Source: an uncultured Ruminococcus sp.
Lineage (GTDB): Bacteria > Bacillota > Clostridia > Oscillospirales > Acutalibacteraceae
Reading direction: 5' to 3'
Length of the DNA stretch: 52,708 bases
NCBI GenBank assembly: GCA_902800065.1
Contig: CADCDE010000027.1
Coordinates: 1 to 52,708, forward strand
Shown one piece after another: positions 26,976-35,563 of the stretch. Numbering within the stretch: position 1 is the first letter of the stretch; each line of letters opens with the position of its first letter. The notes beneath the pieces were generated by a model, which saw nothing but the letters and a program-made list of their open reading frames with translations, was not told the DNA's origin and did no database searches. The position numbers and the translations under genes are program-made.

Positions 26976-27857
26976 TTAATAATTTTTGTGCTTATGAGAA
27001 AATCCGTTTATATCCGGAAGCGGTTCAGGTTCATCTTTCGTTTCAACATAAAAATTGCCTTCCTGATTGACACCGCTTTCATAAAAATCCACTTTTTCAA
27101 AATTTTCATCAATCGGTCTGTCAGGCAGGGAATCAATATCAACCTTATCCCCATCACCTGTGAACCAGCCCTGTTCAACAGGCAAGTCCTCTTTTTTGAT
27201 AAGATCAAGCTCCACTTTGCCAAACATTACAGCATAACGATAGCCCAATTTTTTAAACGGCTTCCAGAATGCCCAGACTGCTGCCGCAAGCATGACCAAT
27301 GCACCGACTATTGTGGCAATTATATATTTTGTATGTGCCATTGCATCATAAAGCGTTATATCTATCGAATATTTCAGAATAACGTCATTAACATGACGGC
27401 TCATGCCTCTTTTATAAAGTTCATCTCCTGATAATATAACAAGATTCAATTCTGCCATATCCGTTTCGGGAACAATGTTTACTCTGCCTTTATATGTAAT
27501 GCTGTCCCTTTTGCCATGCAGCATTTCACCCATTGCACCATCACAGGCACTTCCCAACAGCGGTCGCATTATAACTGCATGGTCATCACTGACTCTTACA
27601 AGATAATAACTCATTGTATCGCTACTGCCTATAAATCTGATTAACATATCTTCTTTTTTGACCTCTGCTGCAACTTCATCACCGAAATTCAAACCGACAT
27701 ATTCCTGAGGAGTTATCATTCTGACTTCCGTATTATTTTCGGTAATCATTTTTGAAGCTGCCGAAAGCTGTACCCATACAAAAAGCAGGCACACAACTCC
27801 TATGACAAGTTTTGTTTTGTCCCACCATGTGAGCATAAATTTTTTCCTGTCTATCAC
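26976..27857 (-). CDS. two-TM membrane protein of unknown function
   Basis: About 293 residues from GTG 27857 (GGAG eight bases upstream). A helix near the N-terminus (LVIGVVCLLFVWVQLSAAS, about 16-34) and a second near 185-205 (YIIATIVGALVMLAAAVWAF) enclose an external domain of about 150 residues. A cytoplasmic tail is rich in Asp/Glu/Pro (EPEPLPDINGF). The layout resembles uncharacterised clostridial membrane proteins; I assign no function. It sits between prfA and tsaC on the same strand with gaps under 30 bases, so it is co-transcribed. Confidence 0.75.
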   Translation of the reverse strand: MIDRKKFMLTWWDKTKLVIGVVCLLFVWVQLSAASKMITENNTEVRMITPQEYVGLNFGDEVAAEVKKEDMLIRFIGSSDTMSYYLVRVSDDHAVIMRPLLGSACDGAMGEMLHGKRDSITYKGRVNIVPETDMAELNLVILSGDELYKRGMSRHVNDVILKYSIDITLYDAMAHTKYIIATIVGALVMLAAAVWAFWKPFKKLGYRYAVMFGKVELDLIKKEDLPVEQGWFTGDGDKVDIDSLPDRPIDENFEKVDFYESGVNQEGNFYVETKDEPEPLPDINGFSHKHKNY

Positions 27858-27871
27858 AAAAAACACTCCAT

Positions 27872-27897
27872 TCTCTAATTATTAATTGCCAATTGTT
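27872..27897 (-). repeat. short AATT seven-base repeat overlapping the prfA stop
   Basis: Minus-strand units AATTGGC, AATTAAT, AATTAGA span the last codons and stop of prfA. Confidence 0.65.
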
Positions 27898-28945
27898 CCG
27901 CCCTGTCGGCTGTTATGAGAGCATCTATTATTTCATCAATATTACCATTAAGAATATCATCTATTTTATAGAGAGTCAAGCCTATTCTATGGTCTGTAAC
28001 TCTGCCCTGAGGATAATTATATGTTCTTATCCTTTCACTTCTGTCACCCGTTCCGACCTGTGAATGTCTCTGCTGTGCAACCTCATTCTGCTGTTTTTCA
28101 CGTTCAGCTTCAAGAAGTCTTGATTTAAGCACTTTCATAGCTTTATCTTTGTTTTTATACTGACTTCTCTCGTCCTGACATTCAACGACAAGTCCTGTTG
28201 GAATATGAGTTATTCTTATTGCGGATTCGGTTTTATTTATATGCTGACCGCCCGCACCGCTTGAACGGAATGTATCTATACGCAAATCAACCGGATTTAT
28301 ACTCACTTCAACGTCATCAGCTTCGGGCAATACCGCAACTGTCACTGTTGATGTATGGATACGTCCCTGAGTTTCGGTTTCGGGTACACGCTGTACACGG
28401 TGTACACCGCTTTCATATTTGAGTCTTGAATATGCCCCTTCGCCTGTCAGCATAAAGCTGATTTCCTTATATCCGCCCAATTCCGTTTCATTGGCATTGA
28501 TTATCTCAGTTTTATATCCTCTTTTAACCGCATACATACTGTACATACGGAAAAGCACTGCCGCAAACAATGCCGCTTCCTCACCGCCTGCACCGCCTCT
28601 TATTTCCACGATAACATTCCTGTCATCATTGGGATCCTTCGGCAATAACAGTATTTTCATTTCATCCGAAATTACGCTTATTTTTTCATCAAGAACTTTC
28701 AGTTCTTCTTCAAGCATCTGAATCAGTTCTTCATCAGAACCGCCTTCATTGAGCATTTCCGCTGTTTCAGCTCTTTCGGACACGGCTTTTTTATACTCCT
28801 TATATTTCAATGCCAAAGGTTCTGTAGATTTATATTCCTTCATTGTCTCGGCATATAATTCAGGTGATGATATTACAGACGGATCGCATAATTTCTGTGC
28901 AAGCTCATCATATCTGTTTTCAAAAACCTGTACTTTCTCAAACAA
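27875..28945 (-). CDS. prfA: peptide chain release factor 1
   Basis: Reads UAA and UAG stop codons and triggers peptide release. The 356 residues contain the anticodon-like PxT motif as PET in [14 protein letters not shown], which marks RF1 rather than RF2. The catalytic GGQ lies in [15 protein letters not shown]. The start is TTG 28945, with GAGAGGTGG upstream; it gives the usual [15 protein letters not shown]. The last few codons (QLAINN) are written in a seven-base AATT repeat array that continues past the stop, so the C-terminus may have been altered by repeat growth. No prmC follows, although prfA-prmC is a common pair. Confidence 0.96.
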   Translation of the reverse strand: MFEKVQVFENRYDELAQKLCDPSVISSPELYAETMKEYKSTEPLALKYKEYKKAVSERAETAEMLNEGGSDEELIQMLEEELKVLDEKISVISDEMKILLLPKDPNDDRNVIVEIRGGAGGEEAALFAAVLFRMYSMYAVKRGYKTEIINANETELGGYKEISFMLTGEGAYSRLKYESGVHRVQRVPETETQGRIHTSTVTVAVLPEADDVEVSINPVDLRIDTFRSSGAGGQHINKTESAIRITHIPTGLVVECQDERSQYKNKDKAMKVLKSRLLEAEREKQQNEVAQQRHSQVGTGDRSERIRTYNYPQGRVTDHRIGLTLYKIDDILNGNIDEIIDALITADRAEQLAINN

Positions 28946-28959
28946 AATATTACCACCTC

Positions 28960-29154
28960 TCAATCTTCATCTCTTATTATTTTCTTGATATTTTTTTCAG
29001 CCTTTACTCTTGGGATTATTATTTCATGCAGACAGCCCATACATCTCAGTTTAAAATCTATTCCCACCCTGAGAACATAAAATTTCTTATTGTTGTCCTT
29101 TCCGCACGGATGAGGCTTTTTCATTTCAAGCATATCACCTGTTCTGACATCCAA
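28960..29154 (-). CDS. DUF951 (YyzM-like) small protein
   Basis: A 64-residue protein with the DUF951 pattern: [11 protein letters not shown] near the start, then [20 protein letters not shown]. The three cysteines (one in HPCG, two in CMGC) suggest a small zinc site. It matches B. subtilis YyzM in size and motif, and its function is unknown. The start is TTG 29154 with GGGAGGTG at 29162-29169. It is 14 bases ahead of prfA, so it shares its mRNA. A MITE-like element lies just upstream (29174-29295) in the promoter region. Confidence 0.9.
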   Translation of the reverse strand: MDVRTGDMLEMKKPHPCGKDNNKKFYVLRVGIDFKLRCMGCLHEIIIPRVKAEKNIKKIIRDED

Positions 29155-29173
29155 AAAAACACACCTCCCATTT

Positions 29174-29295
29174 TATAGTAAACAACAAAATAAATTACTC
29201 TATGTCATTCCGAGCAAAGCAGGAATCTTTGAAAGATTCTTCGTCACTTCGTTCCTCAGAATGACAAAAGGAAATTTTCATTTACGTTTAATATA
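29174..29295. mobile_element. MITE-like element, inverted copy
   Basis: The reverse complement of the copies at 8572 and 18905, with ends TATAGTAAAC and CGTTTAATATA. It lies in the upstream region of DUF951-prfA. Confidence 0.85.
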
Positions 29296-29350
29296 TAATT
29301 AATATTATAACATTTATCGTAAATTTTTACAAATATAATATTTAAATTTC

Positions 29351-29379
29351 TTGCATTATTTAAAAAATTATGTTAATAT
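29351..29379 (+). promoter_or_regulatory. promoter for tRNA-Arg
   Basis: -35 TTGCAT (29351-29356), 17-base spacer, -10 TAATAT (29374-29379), ending 16 bases before the tRNA. Confidence 0.65.
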
Positions 29380-29395
29380 ATTTTCTGTTGTATAT

Positions 29396-29469
29396 CTGCC
29401 CGTAGTGTAATCGGATAACTCATCAGACTCCGACTCTGAAGACTGGGAGTTCAAGTCTCCCCGGGCAGG
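29396..29469 (+). tRNA. tRNA-Arg (anticodon CCG)
   Basis: The acceptor stem CTGCCCG / CGGGCAG is perfect (29396-29402 with 29462-29468). The anticodon stem TCAGA/TCTGA carries the loop CTCCGAC, giving anticodon CCG, which reads CGG. The T arm is GGGAG-TTCAAGT-CTCCC. The D stem has one mismatch. CCA is not encoded. It stands alone, with its own promoter and terminator. Confidence 0.93.
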
Positions 29470-29475
29470 CTTCCG

Positions 29476-29518
29476 AAAAAATTCCTGTCAGCCTTTATAT
29501 GACTGACAGGAATTTTTC
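29476..29518. terminator. bidirectional terminator after tRNA-Arg and the carboxypeptidase gene
   Basis: Perfect 15-base arms AAAAATTCCTGTCAG / CTGACAGGAATTTTT around an 11-base loop. It serves the tRNA on the plus strand and the D,D-carboxypeptidase on the minus strand. Confidence 0.92.
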
Positions 29519-29521
29519 TGT

Positions 29522-30853
29522 TTAAAACTTTCTGTATTTTTTGACAGGTCTCTGATTTCTTTTTTTATGGTTATATACTGCGGCAAGAATCAAATAACCC
29601 AGAAAAAAGGCTGCTATTACAACCACCGTTATCATAAACCATAATGATTTCACCATTTTTTTAAGAAAGTCAAATGCAATAAGCAGTTCACTTCTTTCAA
29701 CCGTTTCAGACGCTATCAAATCGACAGTTCCCAACTTTTGATTTGCATAGCTAAGTGTAACGGTACCGATCTTGTCACCGGCTTTTACAGGTGCATCTAT
29801 ACTTTCAGGCAGATCATACACCCTGTCAATGCTTGACATCTGTATATCATCAGGAAGTATCGTTGAATATGTCTCAGCTGGAGAAAGCTGCAGGCTGTCC
29901 TTGTTCCATGCAAAATTGAGACCAACCTCTTTTACCAGATCATTCTTGTCTATGACCGTTCTTATTTTAAGATTGTCAAAAGCCCATTCATAAAGATTTT
30001 GTGAATCCATCATGGCGCCGTTTTCATAATATTCTCCGGTTTCCTCGTTCTCATATTTTGCACCGTATGCAACACACAGATAGCTATATCCGTTTTTTTC
30101 TGCAGTCGATACAAGACAGTATCCTGAATCATTTCCCGTTGAACCTGTCTTTATGCCCTTTGCATATTCATAGTAATATTTTCCGCCTCTTGTGGCATCT
30201 ATCATTGAATTTGTCGTAATAAGATAGCGGTCCTCTCCGAGACAGTCAGAGGATGTCATATTACTTATATCCTCGAATTCAGGCATTGTCATGGCATATT
30301 TCGTAATTTTTGCCATATCGCTGACAGTTGTATAATGATTCGGATCGTTGAGACCGTGAGGATTAGCAAAATGTGTTGCTGTACATCCGAGTTCCTTTGC
30401 CTTTTCATTCATCATATCAACAAATTTCTGTATACTGCCCTTGCCGATATGGTCTGCAAGAACTATTGCGGCATCATTTCCCGACGGTATCATAAGGCAT
30501 TGCAAAAGCTGATATACGCTCAGTTTTTCGCCTGCCTCAAGACCTGCCACAGAGCTTCCTGTTCCTTCAAGGAGCTTGAGTGTATTTGCTTTTATCGTCA
30601 AATAGGTATTCCTGATATCCTTAACATTTTCGGCTGTTATGATATATGTCATTATCTTCGTTGTAGATGCAGGATATCTTCTTTCATTCGGAGCCTTCTG
30701 ATAGACCACCACTCCAGTATCAAGATTTTCGAGATACAGTGATTTACATTCCGTCTCAAAATCAATGTCAAATGTCGCTGCACTGACATTTTCCGATGGT
30801 GTCACTGCTAATAACATAATTACCGAAATAATTGCCGCCAATATCCTTTTCAT
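29522..30853 (-). CDS. serine-type D-Ala-D-Ala carboxypeptidase (DacF/PBP5-like)
   Basis: Trims the terminal D-Ala from peptidoglycan stem peptides outside the cell. The 443 residues comprise a signal peptide to about 25 (VSA-A), the S11-family active site Ser63-Thr-Thr-Lys66, Ser124-Gly-Asn126 and Lys235-Thr-Gly237, and a C-terminal beta domain. A membrane helix follows at about 400-423 with a basic tail (KKRNQRPVKKYRKF). The true transmembrane end replaces the usual amphipathic anchor. A clear promoter (30887-30915) and GGGGAGG precede ATG 30853. Vegetative PBP5-like or spore DacF-like roles are both possible. Confidence 0.93.
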   Translation of the reverse strand: MKRILAAIISVIMLLAVTPSENVSAATFDIDFETECKSLYLENLDTGVVVYQKAPNERRYPASTTKIMTYIITAENVKDIRNTYLTIKANTLKLLEGTGSSVAGLEAGEKLSVYQLLQCLMIPSGNDAAIVLADHIGKGSIQKFVDMMNEKAKELGCTATHFANPHGLNDPNHYTTVSDMAKITKYAMTMPEFEDISNMTSSDCLGEDRYLITTNSMIDATRGGKYYYEYAKGIKTGSTGNDSGYCLVSTAEKNGYSYLCVAYGAKYENEETGEYYENGAMMDSQNLYEWAFDNLKIRTVIDKNDLVKEVGLNFAWNKDSLQLSPAETYSTILPDDIQMSSIDRVYDLPESIDAPVKAGDKIGTVTLSYANQKLGTVDLIASETVERSELLIAFDFLKKMVKSLWFMITVVVIAAFFLGYLILAAVYNHKKRNQRPVKKYRKF

Positions 30854-30886
30854 TAAAAAAATTCCTCCCCATTTTTCGATAATAAT

Positions 30887-30915
30887 ATATTACATCATAA
30901 AGCACAAAAACTCAA
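30887..30915 (-). promoter_or_regulatory. promoter for the D,D-carboxypeptidase gene
   Basis: Minus-strand -35 TTGAGT (30910-30915), 17-base spacer, -10 TAATAT (30887-30892). The remaining AT-rich 30916-31079 shows no gene or clear structure. Confidence 0.6.
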
Positions 30916-31079
30916 ATAAAATTATGACGAACTTTTTTAATATTATTCCAATTAATTGTAAAAATTCCATAGATATTAATATTTCAATGTTGAATTATTT
31001 ATAAAATCACCATCATAGACCTATTTTCTTGACTATTTTTTATCATTTTTTTAGATTTTTGACAATATTAGTTTTTGGG

Positions 31080-31109
31080 TTGACGAGACAACGCTTTTTG
31101 TGATATACT
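31080..31109 (+). promoter_or_regulatory. promoter for the sugar transferase gene
   Basis: -35 TTGACG (31080-31085), 18-base spacer, -10 TATACT (31104-31109), about 45 bases before the gene. Confidence 0.65.
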
Positions 31110-31154
31110 ATTTGGCAATGGAGTATGTTAATATGAATTTGAAAGGTGTGTATT

Positions 31155-31838
31155 TTGGACATGAACATAACTGCGGAAAAAATACATGAACAACAAGACA
31201 TTGATGTTTCCTCGTTTGAATACAAAGAAAAACCTGTTTTTGATATTGTTAAAAGATTATTTGACATAGTGGTATCATCTATTTGTATATTAATTCTTGC
31301 TATACCGTTCTTGATTGTTTCTGTATGCATATTGATAGAAGACAGAAAAGCCAGTCCTATATTCGTTCAGGAGCGTGTCGGCAAAAACGGCAAAATATTC
31401 AAAATATACAAATTCAGATCAATGTGTGCGGACGCAGAAAAAAAATTGGCTGAGCTTCAGGAACTTAATGAAATGGACGGTCCTGTTTTCAAGATAGAAA
31501 ACGATCCGAGAATAACAAAAGTAGGAAAAGTAATACGTGCATCAAACATTGACGAACTTCCGCAGATATTCAATATATTTCTTGGAAATATGTCCTTTGT
31601 GGGACCAAGACCGGCTCTGCCCAAGGAAGTTGAACAGTACAGACCAAGTGACAAGCTCAGGCTTCTTGTTGTTCCGGGACTTACCTGTTACTGGCAGGTC
31701 GTCAAAAACCGCAATTCCGTTTCGTTTGATGACTGGATGAAACTGGACAGAAAATACATAATGGAAAGAAATGCATGGATAGATATCAAGCTCATCTTCA
31801 AAACCTTCTTTTTCCTGTTCAAAAAGAGCGGATGCTGA
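31155..31838 (+). CDS. polyprenyl-phosphate sugar-1-phosphate transferase (WcaJ/PglC family)
   Basis: Starts glycan synthesis by moving a sugar-1-phosphate from a nucleotide sugar to undecaprenyl phosphate at the membrane. About 227 residues; one hydrophobic re-entrant helix near 35-60 (LFDIVVSSICILILAIPFLIV), then the catalytic domain with VGKNGKIFKIYKFRSM, the Asp-Glu motif SNIDELPQIFN, and GPRPALPKEV. It is the short monotopic form without the extra N-terminal helices of WbaP. The start could be TTG 31155 (8 bases after AAAGG) or ATG 31161. It faces away from, but probably serves, the glycan locus at 32537-43003 (inference). The sugar specificity is not readable. Confidence 0.93.
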   Translation: MDMNITAEKIHEQQDIDVSSFEYKEKPVFDIVKRLFDIVVSSICILILAIPFLIVSVCILIEDRKASPIFVQERVGKNGKIFKIYKFRSMCADAEKKLAELQELNEMDGPVFKIENDPRITKVGKVIRASNIDELPQIFNIFLGNMSFVGPRPALPKEVEQYRPSDKLRLLVVPGLTCYWQVVKNRNSVSFDDWMKLDRKYIMERNAWIDIKLIFKTFFFLFKKSGC

Positions 31839-31850
31839 TAAAAACAACAA

Positions 31851-31887
31851 TGCACTGTCAGAAAAAAATTGACAGTGCAATATTTTT
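31851..31887 (+). terminator. intrinsic terminator of the sugar transferase
   Basis: TGCACTGTCA / TGACAGTGCA arms around a nine-base A-rich loop, then ATATTTTT. Confidence 0.85.
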
Positions 31888-31904
31888 GCAAAGGAGCTTT
31901 TTTA

Positions 31905-32405
31905 ATGCAGATACTGTTTGAAAATAAATATACAAGAACAAAAAAGTTTTTCCGTGAAACATATTTCTATGACCACTTCAAAAAATCCTTCAACATTATA
32001 CTAATGCTTTTTATGGCTGCTTTACTTGCTCCAAATTTATTTTTTGCCGTAAAAAGCTCATGGCATGACATAATAAGCGACATTTCCGTTGGTATCGGAA
32101 TTATCTTTTTTATCGTTTATTTCATTGCATATCCTGTGAGAGTAGATATTGCCGCAAAAAATGAAAAGAAACTTGATTCGGAAAATATCTACACTCTTTC
32201 CGCAACAGAAAATAAAATTATTTATCGTGCACCGAACTGTCCCGAAATTGAGATCAGCTTTGCCAAAATAAAAAAAGTCAGCAAATCAAAAAATTACATC
32301 ATGCTGATTTCGGAAGATGATACTATATATGCTTTCCAAAAGGACAAATTCACCAAGGGAACTTATGATGATTTTATAAAATTCCTTGATTCAAAAAATT
32401 TATAA
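31905..32405 (+). CDS. YcxB-like two-TM protein
   Basis: A 166-residue protein. The basic N-terminus (NKYTRTKKFF) is followed by two close hydrophobic helices (about 30-50 and 58-80), then a cytoplasmic beta-rich domain with IYRAPNCPEIEISFAKIKKVSKSKNYIMLI. This layout fits the YcxB-like family, whose function is unknown. AAGGAGCTTTTTTA precedes ATG 31905. It lies just past the sugar transferase terminator, so its expression is either read-through or from an unseen promoter. The stop is followed by a half MITE. Confidence 0.7.
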   Translation: MQILFENKYTRTKKFFRETYFYDHFKKSFNIILMLFMAALLAPNLFFAVKSSWHDIISDISVGIGIIFFIVYFIAYPVRVDIAAKNEKKLDSENIYTLSATENKIIYRAPNCPEIEISFAKIKKVSKSKNYIMLISEDDTIYAFQKDKFTKGTYDDFIKFLDSKNL

Positions 32406-32415
32406 TATTTAATAA

Positions 32416-32506
32416 ACGTGAGTTCGATATAACTGAAAAATATTCTGACAATGATGAAATGAAGTATGTCATTCCGAACGCAGTGAGGAATCTTCAAAAG
32501 ATTCTT
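32416..32506 (+). repeat. left half of the ACGTGAGTTC-ended MITE-like element
   Basis: Matches the left side of the element at 45364-45515, from ACGTGAGTTCGAT through the GTCATTCCGAACGCAGTGAGG core. It then breaks off where a seven-base repeat array begins, so the right half is lost. Confidence 0.85.
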
Positions 32507-32536
32507 CACTTCTCACTCCTCATTTTTCACTTTTTA
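32506..32536 (-). repeat. GTGARRA seven-base tandem repeats after the GlfT2-like gene
   Basis: On the minus strand, units GTGAAAA, ATGAGGA, GTGAGAA, GTGAAGA start about five bases past the stop codon at 32537. Confidence 0.8.
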
Positions 32537-34396
32537 TTACTCCATTTTGAGATATTTCTTCCAGAAAGCCTCTGTTTTAAGTGTCTTTGCGGCTTCCTGA
32601 TAGGACTTTTCTATCTTGTCCTTGTTCTTTTTATAATAGTTCAATACTCTGTTACGGCGTTTTACAAGCTCTTTATAACGCTTTTTGTCACGCTTTCTGA
32701 GATATGCTGTATGGTCAAACGGACTTACTACGAGTATTTCCTTTGCAAGATACTGCTTTGCAGGATCATCAAACCAGTCATAAGCCGTTACTGCTATCCT
32801 ATCTTTCAGCATGAAATCAGGCAGTCTGTGACCGTTTCTTGTTTTATGGTATATTCCCGACTGGAATTTTGTAAGAGGCTTGTCAGCCATTCTGTATATA
32901 CTGTCAAAATCAACAGGAATATTCGGATATTCTGATGCAACGGGCTTCATCAATTCATTTTTCTTTGCATGGGCTTTCATGATAGCCTCGCCCTGCGGTT
33001 CATACAGAAATTCGGGACCATTACAGAATTCCTCTATCGCATCCAAAAGCAACTCACAGTTGTTGTATGAAAGACGCTTAAGCTCCTTCCAGAAAAATCC
33101 GTCTATTCTCTCCATAAAGTCTATGCCCTTGCATATACCGCTCATTGCCTGTATGATAAGGCTGTTTCTGTGTACCATATACAATTCGAGATTGGCATTG
33201 AATTTATTTGCAAATCCCTTGTGCCATATACAGATACCATTGAGTGAAAGGAATTCCGCATTGTTTGCAAGGCTGAATTCAACGTCATCGCCTCTGATAA
33301 AGAGCGGTATCGGAAGATGGCTTCTGTCTATTTTCTTGACAGGGATACAGCAGTACCACCAACCCGCATAGGAATTTTTATGATATTTGAAATCCTCGTC
33401 ATTTTCCAGAACATGGTCCCACTGCTCAAGATACATATCATGCTTGTTTGGTCCGTATGAGCCGTCATCATGCACATATCCGACATCCTCATGCTGTGTG
33501 TCCATTCTCTCGTAAAAGAGCATGGCTCCGCTGACAAATCTCTCATCATATTCTTTCTTTACGAGTGCAAGCAGTGAGTATGTTCTGATAAAACTTTCGG
33601 GAAGCACAATAACATCATCGTCCATAAGAAGAACGTGAGTCGGATTATACTCTGTGTCATTGATGCTCTCTATCATACCTCTTGTATAACCGCCAGAACC
33701 GCCTACATTCGCATTAGGTGAATAATGTACATATTCGCTTATCATGCTTTCACTGTCAAGTACCTTTCCGCCGTCATTGTCTATTATTCTGACACGAATA
33801 TGGTCTTTTGCAGGCTCATCAGTATAGAAAAGCTCTCTTTCGAGTATTTTTATATTGCTCGTGATATAATCCTCTTTCTTGAAGGTAACAGTTACAATGG
33901 ATATTCTTATATCATTTATCTTGCTGTCATCAACTATAGTTGACCAATAGCCTGAATAGAAGCTGAAATCCTCACCGTCTTCACTGCCTGTATCGTACAC
34001 ATCTATCTGAAATCCCACTGTTGTTGCACGGATATTTCTCGGTACAAAGAGAGATATCTCTGTTTTTTCCTTGAGGTTGTATTCCCTTGATGGATAAAAC
34101 TCTTTGAGGATTTCCGCACCGTCATGATAATGACCGAACATTGTTATCTTGAATTTGCCCTTGCATACAAGATTCAGCTCGATATCACCTGCATTCGTAT
34201 ACTTTCTCCACTTGCCTATTGAAAAGCTGTTGAAATAGGTGAAGAACTCCACGAAATCTCCTGCCTTGAGCGTAAATGCGGACTGTATTTTATTATACTC
34301 GAACTTATCTCCACGATACATCATTCCGAGATGATCCTCAAGATATTTATTGCTTTTAAGAATAATATTCTGCAGTTTAAACTTTATATTGCTCAT
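32537..34396 (-). CDS. GlfT2-like galactofuranosyltransferase (GT2 family)
   Basis: A 619-residue glycosyltransferase with the architecture of mycobacterial GlfT2: an N-terminal beta-sandwich (about 1-160), a GT-A domain with SPNANVGGSGGYTRG and the metal-binding DDDV at 259-262, IRGDDVEFS (catalytic Asp370/371) and CIWHKGF with His392, then a helical C-terminal region. Those positions closely match the GlfT2 catalytic residues. GlfT2 polymerises UDP-galactofuranose, so a galactofuranan is a fair guess. UDP-galactopyranose mutase (glf) is not in the window. It is cytosolic, with no signal. It is the last gene of the pyruvyltransferase operon; AGAGGGAATTTGAGAA precedes ATG 34396. Confidence 0.85.
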   Translation of the reverse strand: MSNIKFKLQNIILKSNKYLEDHLGMMYRGDKFEYNKIQSAFTLKAGDFVEFFTYFNSFSIGKWRKYTNAGDIELNLVCKGKFKITMFGHYHDGAEILKEFYPSREYNLKEKTEISLFVPRNIRATTVGFQIDVYDTGSEDGEDFSFYSGYWSTIVDDSKINDIRISIVTVTFKKEDYITSNIKILERELFYTDEPAKDHIRVRIIDNDGGKVLDSESMISEYVHYSPNANVGGSGGYTRGMIESINDTEYNPTHVLLMDDDVIVLPESFIRTYSLLALVKKEYDERFVSGAMLFYERMDTQHEDVGYVHDDGSYGPNKHDMYLEQWDHVLENDEDFKYHKNSYAGWWYCCIPVKKIDRSHLPIPLFIRGDDVEFSLANNAEFLSLNGICIWHKGFANKFNANLELYMVHRNSLIIQAMSGICKGIDFMERIDGFFWKELKRLSYNNCELLLDAIEEFCNGPEFLYEPQGEAIMKAHAKKNELMKPVASEYPNIPVDFDSIYRMADKPLTKFQSGIYHKTRNGHRLPDFMLKDRIAVTAYDWFDDPAKQYLAKEILVVSPFDHTAYLRKRDKKRYKELVKRRNRVLNYYKKNKDKIEKSYQEAAKTLKTEAFWKKYLKME

Positions 34397-34425
34397 TTCT
34401 CAAATTCCCTCTCACAATATATTTT

Positions 34426-35535
34426 TTATACAAGATAGCTTTTAAGCCATTCTGCCGACATTTCACGCTGTTCATCAAGCAGCTTATTCACTTTATTATA
34501 GCGTATCGGCATCCTGAACAAATACTCTCTTACCCTGAAATCGTCCTCTGTAAATATGATTCTTTCATCTATTCCGAGCGAATTGAGCATTGCATAGGCT
34601 CTTATCGTGGAAGGTGCATTTTCTGAGCCTACAAATACAAATGGTTTATTGAACAGCACTGCAAGACTCACTGCACTTACATCGTCTGTTATGACAAATT
34701 CAGACTTAGTGATATAATATATCCAGTCCTCGATCTTATTGTTCGATGTACATTCCATACCCAGCTTGACTCTTGATCTGTCCCAGTTTCCGAGATCAAC
34801 GATATTCCTCATCGGACTTGATGACTTTTCGGCAATTATCTCATTTCCTCTCAGAACAAGCTGTTTTTTTCTTAAATCACCGTTTCTGATGTATGAGAAA
34901 ACAAAGCTGTCAGCCGTTTCAACTTTTTTGGCATCAGAATTTTCAGCCGCCTTTTCAAAAACACTTTTGTCACACATCAATATCGGATTCAATACGACCT
35001 TCGGCTCGATACCGAGATTCTGTCCCATAACCTCGGCATCCCTGTAATCTCCTACGGATATACCATCAAATCTCTTGAGATACTCTATGCAAAGTTTCTT
35101 TTCTTCTCCGTACGGACCTGTGTAATCTCCGCCGAAGCCCGATGCATAGGATATTTTCTTTTTATTATCAGAAACGCTTTCAAAATAATAATGGAAATTA
35201 GCATCCTTGCCGCAAAGCTCATAGCTCCACACATCATCCGAGCCTAAAATATACACTTCACTGTCCTTTTCGAGCTTCATGAATGATTCAGAGCTGTAAA
35301 GCACAGGGGAAACATTGCAGTTTTTGAATATAAACGAACCTGCCGCACCCTCCTCAGAGGTATCTTTATCTCTCCAGAACTGGAAAGGTTTATTCAGGAG
35401 CAATGCATCATAACCGTTTGCCTCGACCATTTTCGCGAGTGCAAATGCTGATACAACACTTCCATAGTTCGGCATGAACCATAAGGTATCAATTACAGCC
35501 TGCTTTTTAAGACTTTTATTTTTTTCTTTACTCAT
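34426..35535 (-). CDS. polysaccharide pyruvyltransferase-like protein, signature lost
   Basis: A 369-residue member of the polysaccharide pyruvyltransferase (CsaB-like) superfamily. It keeps the N-terminal NYGSVVSAFAL motif, LGSDDVWSYEL (for GSDQLWN), KKISYASGFGGD and a late FNKPFVFVG. The catalytic-site signature TDSxHG has become TDDVSAVSLA, with no His, so ketal transfer from PEP is unlikely. It may act as a structural or glycan-binding partner of the intact copies next door (inference). GGAGGATTTTAAACA precedes ATG 35535. It lies 28 bases after the 1296-residue fusion gene. Confidence 0.82.
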   Translation of the reverse strand: MSKEKNKSLKKQAVIDTLWFMPNYGSVVSAFALAKMVEANGYDALLLNKPFQFWRDKDTSEEGAAGSFIFKNCNVSPVLYSSESFMKLEKDSEVYILGSDDVWSYELCGKDANFHYYFESVSDNKKKISYASGFGGDYTGPYGEEKKLCIEYLKRFDGISVGDYRDAEVMGQNLGIEPKVVLNPILMCDKSVFEKAAENSDAKKVETADSFVFSYIRNGDLRKKQLVLRGNEIIAEKSSSPMRNIVDLGNWDRSRVKLGMECTSNNKIEDWIYYITKSEFVITDDVSAVSLAVLFNKPFVFVGSENAPSTIRAYAMLNSLGIDERIIFTEDDFRVREYLFRMPIRYNKVNKLLDEQREMSAEWLKSYLV

Positions 35536-35563
35536 TGTTTAAAATCCTCCTAAGACGGCTTTT

